A stretch of 64,000 bases of DNA. It comes from Undaria pinnatifida (lineage: Eukaryota > Sar > Phaeophyceae > Laminariales > Alariaceae). Location: positions 10,676,488 to 10,740,487 of the forward strand of contig JABAKD010000020.1 of NCBI GenBank assembly GCA_012845835.1. The letters run 5' to 3'. The notes beneath the pieces were generated by a model. That model made no database searches and was not told where the DNA came from. It worked only from the letters and a program-made list of their open reading frames with translations. Position 1 is the stretch's first letter. Each line of letters starts with the position of its first letter. Below are positions 1 through 9,879 of this stretch, piece after piece. The position numbers and the translations under genes are program-made.

Positions 1-268
1 CTAGTCTATAGCCTAAACGAGCAAATGCCTGTTACGATGCTTTGAAAAGTTGAAGAACATGTCTTACGGTGCGAACCCAGTTATCATGCCTGTGAAAACA
101 TACGGTGCCGCAGCTGTCTCGACGAACTCTGAACGGTGTACAGCAAAAACAGCGCGAGAAGGGTTGGGTGCTATTTGAGCGTACGCAGGACCCGTCGGGA
201 CTGCCGTTGGTGCCGTGTGCGTTGAGAGCCGTGGTGAAAAGCGAACGAAAATGAAACGGGCACACACA

Positions 269-287
269 TATATATATATATATATAT
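269..287. repeat. (TA)n microsatellite
   Basis: Uninterrupted TA dinucleotides directly after a short CA run. Simple repeat, no further function seen. Confidence 0.9.
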
Positions 288-407
288 GTAGATTGGTTGT
301 TTGCTTGGTAGTCTCCAGCAATCTCCAGAGTAAAATAAGTGAAAAAGCACCACTTTTGTATGAGCTTATGTGCCATCCTCTATTCCCCGGTATGTGTGTT
401 GTCTACA

Positions 408-590
408 CATTACGTAAACCGTTCTTTCTACCCAACGGCATCATCAGTACACATCACTTAGTGTTTATTAATAGTGTCCGTGCTGATTCTTTGTGCTAGA
501 GAGATACAAAATATTACTGCTGCGGTCACAGACTGCACTGTGAAACAGAGTAAAACAGTCGCAACTCATCAAGCAAGGTATGAAGAGGCC
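408..590 (+). repeat. Dispersed repeat A, diverged copy
   Basis: Shares the ordered words CCGTTCTTTCTAC, GTCCGT.CTGATTC, TAGA.AGAT and GTCACAG with the near-identical pair at 12285-12620 and 39463-39790, and with 1927-2090. Clearly diverged, so an old insertion. No coding capacity seen. Confidence 0.6.
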
Positions 591-1766
591 TTTTTTGTCC
601 TTGAAAACCCAAGAAAACCAAGAAAAAAAATCGCGCTTCGCGCTCGCTCGCCTCATTATGATAAAAAAAGTGGCACAACATCATCAGCCGTCGATGCACA
701 TACACTAGTCAACTAACTGAGGGTTTGTTTATTTTTGGATCGCCCTCAATACAATAAAAACGTCATCACACCTTAGTCGTGTTGCGCGAGTCGACGAGGG
801 GAAAAGGGGCTGATGAAGTCTTGCGATGATAACATGCTACAAAAACTGATATCTAATGCAAACGGGCCTCTTTTTGTTTATTGCAGATGGATCGCATAGC
901 GTGACGCTGGCATAGTAGTTCATGTGTACCAGGCGTACTGCTGTAGACTCTAGTCTACTCGTGACAGTGATACGTTTTTGATTGCTGTCATAGCGTCATA
1001 GATAGCCCATAGCTCGCATCTACCCAGAAATTGCAGCTGATGAGAGCGCTTGGTTCCTTCCCACATGTAGGGACATGCAGCGCAGCAACAACTATCGCTT
1101 GAACTTTCGTCTCGACTATGTTTAACACGTACATCTAGTCTATACAACTGGGTGTGCATGCTAGCATGCACGCTGTCTGCCCAACTGCTGTCACCGCCGG
1201 AGTCAATGTGTAGGCGTGCTAAGCGCCCAGAACTCTAGGCACATACGGCGTGATGTGGCTACAGAGTAGTATATTATCATAATGGCCCCTTTCGTGTTCT
1301 AGACTAAAGTCGGTATGTGCCAGCCGAAAATGCCGGCACTACCCTGCTGTTGTTGTAGCCGCAACCGGCGTTACCCCGAATACCGCCCCTACTGGTTGTT
1401 CCCATCTGTGCCAAGGAACTTAACAGACACTATAGCGGGCAACCGGCACTATAGAGGAACCACTACTGCTTGTACTATCTGTGGAGTCTCGTGGCCCTAC
1501 ATGGGCAGAGTTGGTTAGTTGTGGGAACGGGGGATCTCTATGCTGTACAAATCGTAGTTGAGTGGATACCAGCGGCCATGTGAGTTCAGTTTGCACATTG
1601 GACCTTTTCACTTGTGCGCCTTCTTCCGTATCGTGCGTTTTTAGGCGGGAAAGCGTAGTATTTCCCGGACGGATTTTGATTCCTTTTGGTTTTGCGGATC
1701 TTCCTAGGGCTCCAGCACCTTTGTGTGACCACGGACTCTAGATATTTGACAAGAGTTAATGTGAGA

Positions 1767-1793
1767 AAACAACAACAACAACAACAACAACAA
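1767..1793. repeat. (AAC)n microsatellite
   Basis: About nine perfect AAC units. Simple repeat in intergenic DNA. Confidence 0.9.
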
Positions 1794-1926
1794 ATTAGAC
1801 ATGTCTAGAGATAGAGCTTTTCATAAGCTACGTATACGTATGATATGTATGTCAACATTTGGAACATGTGTGTTGATGTGACCACGACTACTCAATGGAT
1901 TTGCTAGAGTATAGAGAGAGTGTGTT

Positions 1927-2090
1927 TTCTTCTTCACGTCGTCACTTTCAACCGTTCTTTCTACCCTACGCAAGGACATCCGTACACCCAGAGTCCGTGC
2001 TGATTTATCCTAGAGAGATACAAGTTATGTGGTCACAGACTGTGAAACAGAGTAAGCCAAACAGTCGGAATTAATCGAGGTAAAGCACGC
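1927..2090 (+). repeat. Dispersed repeat A, diverged copy
   Basis: Same word order as the copy at 408-590, including CCGTTCTTTCTACCC, CCGTGCTGATT, TAGAGAGATACAA and CACAGACTGTGAAACAGAGTA. It ends in a purine-rich stretch, which corresponds to the A-rich tails of the younger copies. Confidence 0.6.
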
Positions 2091-2639
2091 AGAGTGCCAG
2101 CGCACAGGGCACGAGAACACGCCAAAACAAGCCAGACCATAGAAAAAGCGACAAAAGAAAAGAGAAAAGAGAAAAGAAAAAAGAAAACGAAGCAAAACAA
2201 ACGACAGGCGTTCTGAAGAATGTGATGCAAGAAGATCGGACAGCGGAAGGAGGAAAGGGTGCAATTGCTAGAGGAACACCATACGCTGATACGTGCTGAA
2301 GAGCAACAGGTACTTGTTGCACGGACAAAACGACACGAAGAAGACAACCAACTGTGGTTACACGGCCAAAACAAGAAGAAGATACGACTCGTAACAACAG
2401 TTGACTTCTGTTTTATGGACAAAAACAACACGAACAGGAGGAAGAAAATACCGACATAGGGCATAATAAGGCCGGTGGGGAGGAAAATAAGGGAGCAAAC
2501 GAGAAGGAAAAAAAGAGAGAAAAAAAAGACGACAGCAAGTCATTGCTGTCGCTTTCGCGCTCCCCCCATTGAACTCAACGATAACGAACAGACAAAGCAG
2601 AAACTATCACTCGCTGTAGAGGGTTCAGGGCTATAGTAG

Positions 2640-2760
2640 CACATGCTTAGTCGAACTGGTACCTTGCCACACGATCTGCCACTTCGTTTCTGCATTCATC
2701 TACTACAGCTGTATCAGTACGGTTGCTTCCCCCCCTCCCGCCCCCCCGGTTCTGGCGATG
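2640..2760 (-). mobile_element. LINE 3'-end fragment
   Basis: The + strand words AGTCGAACTGGTACCTTGCCA and CACTTCGTTTCTGCATTCATCTAC, followed by C-runs, match the 3' end of the LINE relic at 40556-40720 (AGTCGGCCTGGTACCTTGCTA) and a further copy near 39985-40150. It carries no reverse transcriptase motif itself; the assignment rests on this nucleotide similarity. Confidence 0.5.
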
Positions 2761-2859
2761 AGTTGTTTGTTGCCAGAATAACAACTTTCATTTAACAGCA
2801 ACCGGCTCCACCATTCATTTATCGGGTTATTGTTCTGCGTTGATGCAAATTCTTCCTTT

Positions 2860-4560
2860 TGAACTGGACCTTTAGGCCAATTCTTATTCAGTCGGATCCA
2901 TCAGCCAAAAAATACCATTTTAGACTGGAGACGAGATCGGGCTTCTTAGGGTCGATCTTAACGATACGTAATTTGTTTTCGACAAGGTTTCGGTGTTTAC
3001 CGAAATCAACCAGGGTTGAATCTTACTTAACAAGTACGAGTGGCGGTTGGCTAGGAAAACCATCCTCCACCCGGCACAGAGTCGTCACTTTAGCAGCATC
3101 GCTCGCGGAAGCCACCCGCGTGGTTGTCCCGCAGGAGTCGGCCTGACTCGCAGACATGTGTCGGTGCCTTGGGGAGTGAAATCCACCACCAACTCGTCGC
3201 GCTTCAACGCCCAACGTGACAAAATCCTCAGCTATTGCCCTGGTTGTCCCACTGGAGTCGGCCTACCTCGTAGGCACGTGTCGGTGCCTTGGGGAGTGAA
3301 ATCCACCACCAACTCGTCGCGCTACAACGCCCAACGTGACAAAACCCTCAGCTATTGCCCTGGTTGTCCCACAGGAGTCGGCCTGACTCGTAGGCACGTG
3401 TCGGTGCCTTGGGGAGTGAAATCCACCACCAACTCCTCGCGCTACAATGCCCAACGTGGCCAAATCCTCAGCTATTGCCCTCACCGAGCTCGGTTGGTCG
3501 GCCGCCCCGGTGTGGTCACTTTGTCAACTCGACGAAGAGAGCTCGAGAACTCACTGCGCCTTCTGCGATTAGTCATGACCCGCCAATGACCTTGGGAATT
3601 ACCCTGCCCAGTCTTGTGCGCTCGCGAGTGGTGCCACAACTCGAGAGGTGCAGTGGTGCGGCTGCCCGATCCTCCATACCCTTGTACCTATTTTTCTGTT
3701 TTTTCCTGCACCTGTGCGGCTGCCCAATCCTCTACACCGTTGTACCTATATTAATTCCGCTTTTTCGTGAAAAAAGCTGAAAAACTTAAGAAAAGGCGAG
3801 TTTTTCCGGGGTTTAAGTTTTTGAGGTTTTCCGGAAAGAAATTCGGGGAAAACCGACATTTTCGTGAAAACCTGAAATAATCTCTTCGTCAAGATCGATT
3901 TTAGGATCGGTCCTAACGATACGTACAGCACTTCAGTTTTTGATGAGATTTAGGCATTTTACCGAAATCTGCGAAGGTTAAATGCTCACGAGTACGAGCC
4001 TTAGTTGTCTCGCAAAACAATCGTCCACCCGGCACAGAACCGTCACTGCAGCAGCAACGCTCGCGGAAGACTGTCCCACTGGAGTCGGACTTACTCGTAG
4101 GCAGGTGTCGGTGCCTTGGAGAGAAGAAATCCATCAGCAACTAGTCGCGCTACAACGCCCAACGTGACAAAAGTCTCAGCTATGGCCGTCAGCGAGCTTG
4201 TTCGGTCGGCCACCCCGGTGCGGTCACTTTGTCAACTCGCCGACGAGAGCTCAGAAGCTCCCTGCGCCTTCTGCGATCAGCCATGACCTGCCAATGACCT
4301 TGGGAACGACCCTGCTCAGTCTCGTGCGCTCGCGAGTGGTGGCACAGCTCGAGCGGTGCCGTTGCCCGATCCTCTACACTCTTGTACCTAAATGTTAGTT
4401 TTTTCCCTTAAAAAAATAAAAAACTTGAAGGCCAGTTTTTCTGGGGGTGAAAATTTTGGGTTTTTTCCCGAAATTATTTCGGGAAAAACCCAAATTTTTC
4501 ACCCCCAGAAACTTTCGGTCAAAACCGAAATAATATACATACAGTAGCTTCGTTAGGAAC
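2860..4560. repeat. Duplicated repeat block with internal 120-bp tandem array
   Basis: The segment at about 2900-3780 recurs in diverged form at about 3900-4400. Shared words include GTTTTCGA..AAGGTTTCGG.. with ACCGAAATC, CCACCCGGCACAGA, and GCCTTCTGCGAT.AG.CATGACC. Only the first copy expanded the 120-bp unit into an array. The 40-codon periodicity makes long open frames on both strands, but they have no recognisable domain, so this is treated as non-coding repeat DNA, perhaps the decayed 3' part of an element. Confidence 0.6.
3121..3480. repeat. Three tandem units of exactly 120 bp
   Basis: Units 3121-3240, 3241-3360 and 3361-3480 each begin TGGTTGTCCC and contain GTGTCGGTGCCTTGGGGAGT. The units differ at only a few positions, so the expansion looks recent relative to the surrounding two-copy duplication. 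Confidence 0.92.
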
Positions 4561-6420
4561 GACCCTTACACAGCAGTCGTAGAAAAAGAGCTTATTCGAC
4601 TGACTATTTATTTTACTGAGCGATCCAACTGGCGAATCCAGTCCCAAAGAAGTCGTCGATTCGATTGGGTGCGCCAGTCGGATTTCTCAGTCGAGAACGT
4701 TCATGAACTCCTCGACTCTTCCCACCAAAACAACACACGCGCACACCCGTCATACCAGGTACTACTTTATCATACAACATCACCGACGCTGGCTTGACTG
4801 CTATTTCTGCTGCTGCTCATCACAGCAAATCTACGTGGCAAATTCCTAGTCCCGCCCGCCGGCAGCGTGTATCATACGATCGCAGATGGCATCAGCGCAC
4901 GGTATCGATGACATTTTCTCAACAACGGCTAAGCTTCCTGTAGCTTCGGCGGCTCTCGGCTGAGTACAACGCCACGAACATAGCTTTGGCGGCTTTGTGC
5001 CAAGCCCAACACCATCAATCGCTTGGGCGAGGACTCGTTGCGCGTGAAGCACGCGTTGCTCGCGAAGAACAAGCGAAGCTCAGAGCTTCCAACCGACTTT
5101 CGACCACGCATCATACAGTAGTAGCAGTACTCACCCACACAAACCGCCTCCAGAAATATCACAAAAACTAAAAAATCGGCTCGACTGACGATAATAAGAA
5201 GGTCACGAAGAATCCAGCCGAAAAAAAAGTTCAGTCGGAAAAGGCCCTGATCGACTCACGGACCCGTAGGGCTGTGAGTCGCCACAACTTCAGCAACTAC
5301 TCTGTAGTTATCAGTCGAACTAATAGTCAGTCGTGTAACGGGGGTGCTGACATCCGACTGGGTTTTCTTAATTGTAGGGAGGCTTTTCAATGCGGGATAT
5401 AGCTGAGTAATGGTGAATTGCTGCGGGGTGCGGATACACTCACACACATGTAGGCTTGTGTCTATTATGCTCCTCTTTTCGCCAAGAATGCCACCTCGTT
5501 TATGCCCGTAGTTTCCCATTGTGCCACGAAAAAAAAATAATCATAACGCAAACATATGCTCCATTGTGTCTTAATCTACCACCAAAAAGGCGTTTTGTTC
5601 CGCGTTATGCTCCCCACCACGCCGAATTAGCTCGAAATATGTTCGTCAGAGATCAATCATGTGGTATCGACCTACAATTAGTTGTCGTTTTTGTGGTATG
5701 ATATGGTGTGATGTAAGCCGTCACCGACAACAAGGCAGAGCGTGCGCCTTGTCCGTTTTTTGTATGTAAATCAAGCGTTTTCCCCCCGTTTTTTTCAGAG
5801 GTATTTTCCACAGGGGACATCGAAATAGCCGGCAACGGTTTTATGCTTCCGCATTTTGTGCCTAAAGGGAGGATTGTGCTAGCTCAGCCCTGATTATGGC
5901 ATTATCTTCATACGTATGCTAATTCGTGCAGGAAAGACAATTTTGGGTATTTATAGAAATTGTGCTACCTTCGTCGTACAAGGGACCCAATCAAGCCTTA
6001 CGCGGGGCGGGAGATCCACACGCACACACGCACACATGGCGAAACGCTAATGAACAATATGCCAGGTGGGTACATTAGTTTCCGCTTTTTCACCTCCGCA
6101 TACGAGTTACATAGCATCAGTGCGCAGGAATGATTATGGCCCGAAATTGCCCTTACCTTGGCAAAGTCCAGGGGATTGATATACTCGAATCTTGATTGGA
6201 GTAAAAACGCCCGACAGGAGTGTCATGCATCATGCAAAGATGATAATCGACTTGGGACGCCCCAGGGATAACAAGTCAATCCCGTCCCGAACGGAAACCT
6301 TGTATATCGTACCTGGTACGATATTATCAAAAACCTGAATAGCACCCACAAGGCAGCATACATCTGGCACTCTATAGTCTATTCTGGCAATCTATAAGTC
6401 TATAGACTGACATATGAACG
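4560..6420. other. Intergenic DNA, nothing recognised
   Basis: Short open frames of 60-87 codons occur on both strands, but none shows a conserved motif, a plausible splice pattern or sequence similarity to the repeats elsewhere in the window. Composition is close to the window average. Confidence 0.4.
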
Positions 6421-6423
6421 AAA

Positions 6424-6832
6424 CCCGAGCATCAGGCCTGGGCTGGACCTCAGCTGGCCTGCCACATACAGGGAGTACACAGGAACTTGCGTACAACCCC
6501 GGTAGACCCAAGTAGCCCACTCCAGAAGCTAACTCACACTATAACACTTATTGTTTCATGCACACTGAATTCTACGTATGTCTGTTTTTGTCCCCCTCAA
6601 TACGGGTTAGATAGTGTCCGTGAGCAGAACAAGGCTGAACGTGTTACGAGTAGTCCTGTTGACCCTGGCATTAGCAGGGGAGTCACCGACCTGTACCCTT
6701 CACGAGGGCATACACACCCCGTAACACGCGCGATCGAAGTATCCCACGCAGCTTGCAAAGATGAGTTTCGATAAAAAAAACGTATTTGGTCGATCTCACA
6801 GCTGAAGTGTATTTTTCATCTTTTTATTATAA
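6424..6832 (+). repeat. Dispersed repeat B, copy 1
   Basis: Matches 57777-58175 over about 390 bp, beginning CCCGAGCATCAGGCCTG. Shared words include GGGAGTACACAGGAACTTGCG, GTAGACCCAAGTAGCCCACTC and GTTTCATGCA.ACTGAATTC. The right end (GCAGCTTGCAAAGATGAGTTTCGA, then CGATCTCACAGCTGAAG) is also the terminal motif of the poly-G repeat family. Non-coding. Confidence 0.85.
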
Positions 6833-6837
6833 ACGAG

Positions 6838-6925
6838 CGGTCGGTGTATCACGCAGCTTGCACAGATGAGTATCGATCTTTAAATTTTTCGAACTCAAAT
6901 CTCACGTATTTAAAATAGTGTCGCT
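6838..6925 (+). repeat. Terminal-motif fragment of the GCAGCTTGCA family
   Basis: Contains CGCAGCTTGCACAGATGAGTAT followed by CGAACTCAAATCTCACG. This is the same end motif seen at 54255-54335, 55820-55980 and, inverted, at 36080-36165. Confidence 0.5.
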
Positions 6926-7204
6926 GTGGACCCCGTCGTAGATACACCGCCCTTTTTTGTACTGTACAGGACGTTCAACAAGAAACAGACAGCTCAGCCT
7001 GGATTTCTTATTTTGATAAACGGTGCGCTCTATACTGACTTCAGTACAACTAACGGCCCCCGACTTTCCTATAAATATTGCTGTATGTAGATGTCAGGCT
7101 GGCTTTCTTGTGGCTTGCGGTCTGATTAGGTGTACACTACTCAGATCAATTTCCAAGGTATAATATGTAAATACCAGGTATTTTGCATGATGGTTTCTAA
7201 TGTT

Positions 7205-7975
7205 TGTATCGTAGACTAGAAATTATAAAAAATGAAAATACACTCCAGCTGTGAGATCGAAGATTTCGTCGAAACTCATCTTTGCAAGCTGTGTGTGATA
7301 CTCCGATCGCGCGTATTACGAGTGGTGTGTCCTCATTAAGGATATAGATCGGCGACTCCCCTTACAACTACAGTGTAGCTATCAGGGTCAACAGGGTGAT
7401 GTTAGTCAGTCTGTGCGCGGAAACTATAAAACCCGTTTCTGAGGGGGACAAATCTGACAGCTGTGGAGGGAAATGTATCCGTTTATCAAGTGAATCCTGT
7501 AAGTCGAATAACCGGTGAGGGGGGGGCGGAGTTTTGAAGGACGTAGGGGCCTGGTTTTGATCAAAAGCGAGCGGGGTTGGAGGGGGGGGGGGGGAGGGGG
7601 GGGGGGGGGGGGGCGGACGGGCGGGCAATTTGTGCGTGGAAGCTATAAATCCTTGTAAGGGGATAAATCTGACGGTTTTGGGAAATAAATAAATAAATGC
7701 ACCAGTTTATCATGGGGGGGGAGGTTGGGGCGGGGGGTGGGGCGTGTGGGGCAGCTCAATCTGTGCGTGGAAACTATACATTATTTTGAGGGGCTAAATG
7801 TGACGGTTTTGGAAAGAATGCATCAGTTCATCATGTATATCCTGGGGTAAGTCGTACAATCAGTGAATAGAGAGAGGGCGGAGTGTTCAAGGGGGTGGGG
7901 GGGGGTTGGGGAGGTGGGGGGTGGGGGCGGGGGGGGGGGGGGGGGGGGGGTGGAGGGGGCGTGGGGGAGGGAGAT
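7205..7975 (-). repeat. Poly-G repeat family C, copy 1
   Basis: Begins with an AT-rich stretch, then TACACTCCAGCTGTGAGATC and CATCTTTGCAAGCTGTG. Internal subunits follow, each carrying TGTGCGCGGAAACTATAAA and GGGGA.AAATCTGACGG. The subunits end in long G runs (about 7579-7613 and 7928-7952). The same architecture occurs at 15530-16835, 18890-20145 and 36775-37150. No open frame is conserved between copies, so this is a non-autonomous element or decayed repeat. Confidence 0.85.
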
Positions 7976-8339
7976 ATATACCAGCACCTGGTTATATCAT
8001 GACATTATACAGACAGCCGTAGTAATATTAACTTAAATCTCGTGGTGAGGAACGTATAGCGTGACTGGTTGTTCCCTGAGAGGCCAGAATGAATTGAAAC
8101 TTCAAGATGCTCAAACAGACGTTCGTGCTAAGTGGCTGTAGCCAGGTGTTGTATCATACCTGGTAGCATATAATATCTGTTTTGATATAAACCGCGTGAT
8201 AGTTGCTTTACGGCTTCACCCCCTTCACGTAGAGGAGCAGGAAAAATCAGAAACTTTCCTTCTGCCGTAATGTAAAGAGAGCTACCGTGCGAACGATTAT
8301 TACCTGGTCAGGTTGAGATTGATGTGAGAAAAAGCGTAT

Positions 8340-8730
8340 GTGAGATTGCTCTCGGTGCGATGTTATAAGGCTTAGTTTGGGTGAGCTATTGGTTAACCTT
8401 TTGCAAGTGGCCAAACGGGCTAATACCCCACCAAAACCTTAACAAAAAGGGCGTCGTCGACAAACCATGGGTTTATTGTATCGTGGGTTCGAGTCCCACA
8501 TCCACCACAATAAACTTTTTCAGACTTTTCCCATGTCGAACTTGAAAAATAATCTCCCCGGTATACCCAGGAAATGAAACCGCTTGGATATTAACAGGTT
8601 CCCCCGTATATCCGGCCGACTTGGTATCCCGCCGTTTCAGGTAGGGTGTTGTAAAGCTTAGTTTGGGTGAGCTGTTGGTTAACCTTTTGCAAGTGGTCAA
8701 ACGGACTAATACCCCACTAATTCCTTAACA
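8340..8730 (+). repeat. B-box-containing repeat D, copy 1
   Basis: Two arms of GGCTTAGTTTGGGTGAGCT..TTGGTTAACC flank a segment with GTCGTCGACA.ACCATG and GTGGGTTCGAGTCCCACATC, a good RNA polymerase III B-box and T-arm. A very similar sequence lies at 46261-46680. The A-box-like and B-box-like parts are about 120 nt apart, too far for a normal tRNA, so a tRNA-related SINE is more likely than a tRNA gene. Confidence 0.65.
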
Positions 8731-8734
8731 GCGA

Positions 8735-9725
8735 TCCGTACCATCCTCGAATTATCGCCTCTCGGGATCTCAGGATACCAACGGGGGCACATTTTTGTTG
8801 ACGTGCGTACGCGTCATATGTAAGGTGTACGTCGGTCTGTTCTGGATATGCCAACAAGAGGGAGGAGGGAGTACGTGCGCGGTAGGGTGCAGCCGTAGAG
8901 TGTGGTGACTACGGCGGTGCGTACTGCCCAACGGTTTTCTGTTTTATTTTTTAGTTGTGCTCCTGTTTCCTGTTAATCTTGAGATGATGGACCGTGCAAA
9001 GTTTTGTTGTTGTTGTGCTCCCGTTTTGTACTGTTTGGCATTTTCAGGCTGTGTGCAACTGCACAGAGCATATGAGATTGCCAGTAAACCACAAGATGGC
9101 CCACAAGGAAGGGACCCTTTGGGCTGCCCGTTTGGGTGGCAGGAGCTTTCGGCTCCAGCCCGGTCCGTGTGGGCCTCTGTGCGTAGTGCGTACCGAGAGT
9201 CCTTGGGGCTCGTTCGCTCATCCTCTGAGGAGGCGAGGAGGTGCGACAATAATATGGATTGCTGTCTCGCCCTGCCATGTGGTATACGAACTGCTGCGCA
9301 GGTATGCCTACCGTGTGTAGCGACTAAATGGTTACGGCGCGCGTTCGTTCCTGGTCAATGTACTAACTGTACAGGTATATCTACTACGATTATCCCAGGT
9401 ATGCAGCGGCCAGGCAGCGTGATCCTATTGCAGCCCTCCTATTGGCTATGACTTTGTTCCTGCTATTGTCATACCTGGTATAGCATATAGCGTACGATAC
9501 CATATACCATAATAACCATATACCAGGTACCATATAGCAGGGGTGTAGCGGTCAGCGAGGTTGTGGGTGGTCGTGTAATCGTGAAACTCTCCTCGAAACC
9601 TTCACTAGGGGTGAGCGCGTGCCCCCCGACACACTCTGTACGAGCTTCTCCGTTTTTGCCGCGGCATCTGCTTACTTGCGAAGAGCAGCCGAGAGAGTCT
9701 GTCCACCAAGTACGCAGTGCAGTCG
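8735..9725. other. Intergenic DNA with an unassigned 164-codon open frame
   Basis: An open frame on + runs from 8957 to 9451 and begins with a hydrophobic, cysteine-rich stretch. Competing frames of about 100 codons run through the same DNA on both strands, and no domain is recognisable. The cysteine cluster comes from a TTG/TGT-rich stretch. I do not call this a gene. Confidence 0.3.
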
Positions 9726-9729
9726 TTGT

Positions 9730-9786
9730 GGTCCCTCAATAGTGCGGTGTCTTGCCAGATGACATCAACCGCACTAAAGAGGGACC
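9730..9786. repeat. Imperfect inverted repeat (19-nt arms)
   Basis: Arm 9730-9748 (GGTCCCTCAATAGTGCGGT) pairs with 9768-9786 (ACCGCACTAAAGAGGGACC) with a few mismatches in the centre and a 19-nt loop. The right-arm motif recurs at about 9850-9880 with CCGCACTAAA and CCCCGCACT. It could be a foldback element end. Confidence 0.7.
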
Positions 9787-9879
9787 CCGCACTATGACGG
9801 GATATTGGAGTGCTGTACTTTCCAGGACAAGGTCGTGAGAAGCCTTTTTCACCGCACTAAAATGGGGCCCCGCACTGAA

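Larger units (their letters stand above)
1..2580. other. Intergenic DNA, no gene recognised
   Basis: No open frame here resembles a known protein and no convincing exon was found. The stretch holds two short microsatellites (TA at 269-287, AAC at 1767-1793), two diverged copies of the dispersed repeat with the CCGTTCTTCTAC head (about 408-590 and 1927-2090), and a purine-rich tract at 2140-2240 that gives a spurious serine/phenylalanine-rich frame on the minus strand. Confidence 0.5.

Noticed and set aside
2033-2464. 143-codon phenylalanine/serine-rich frame on the minus strand
   Set aside because: It is the complement of a purine-rich tract within a dispersed repeat, with no domain and with other open frames overlapping.
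8479-8510. tRNA gene ending in GGTTCGAGTCCCACATCCACCA
   Set aside because: No 5' half with matching acceptor and anticodon arms lies at tRNA distance; the sequence belongs to repeat D.
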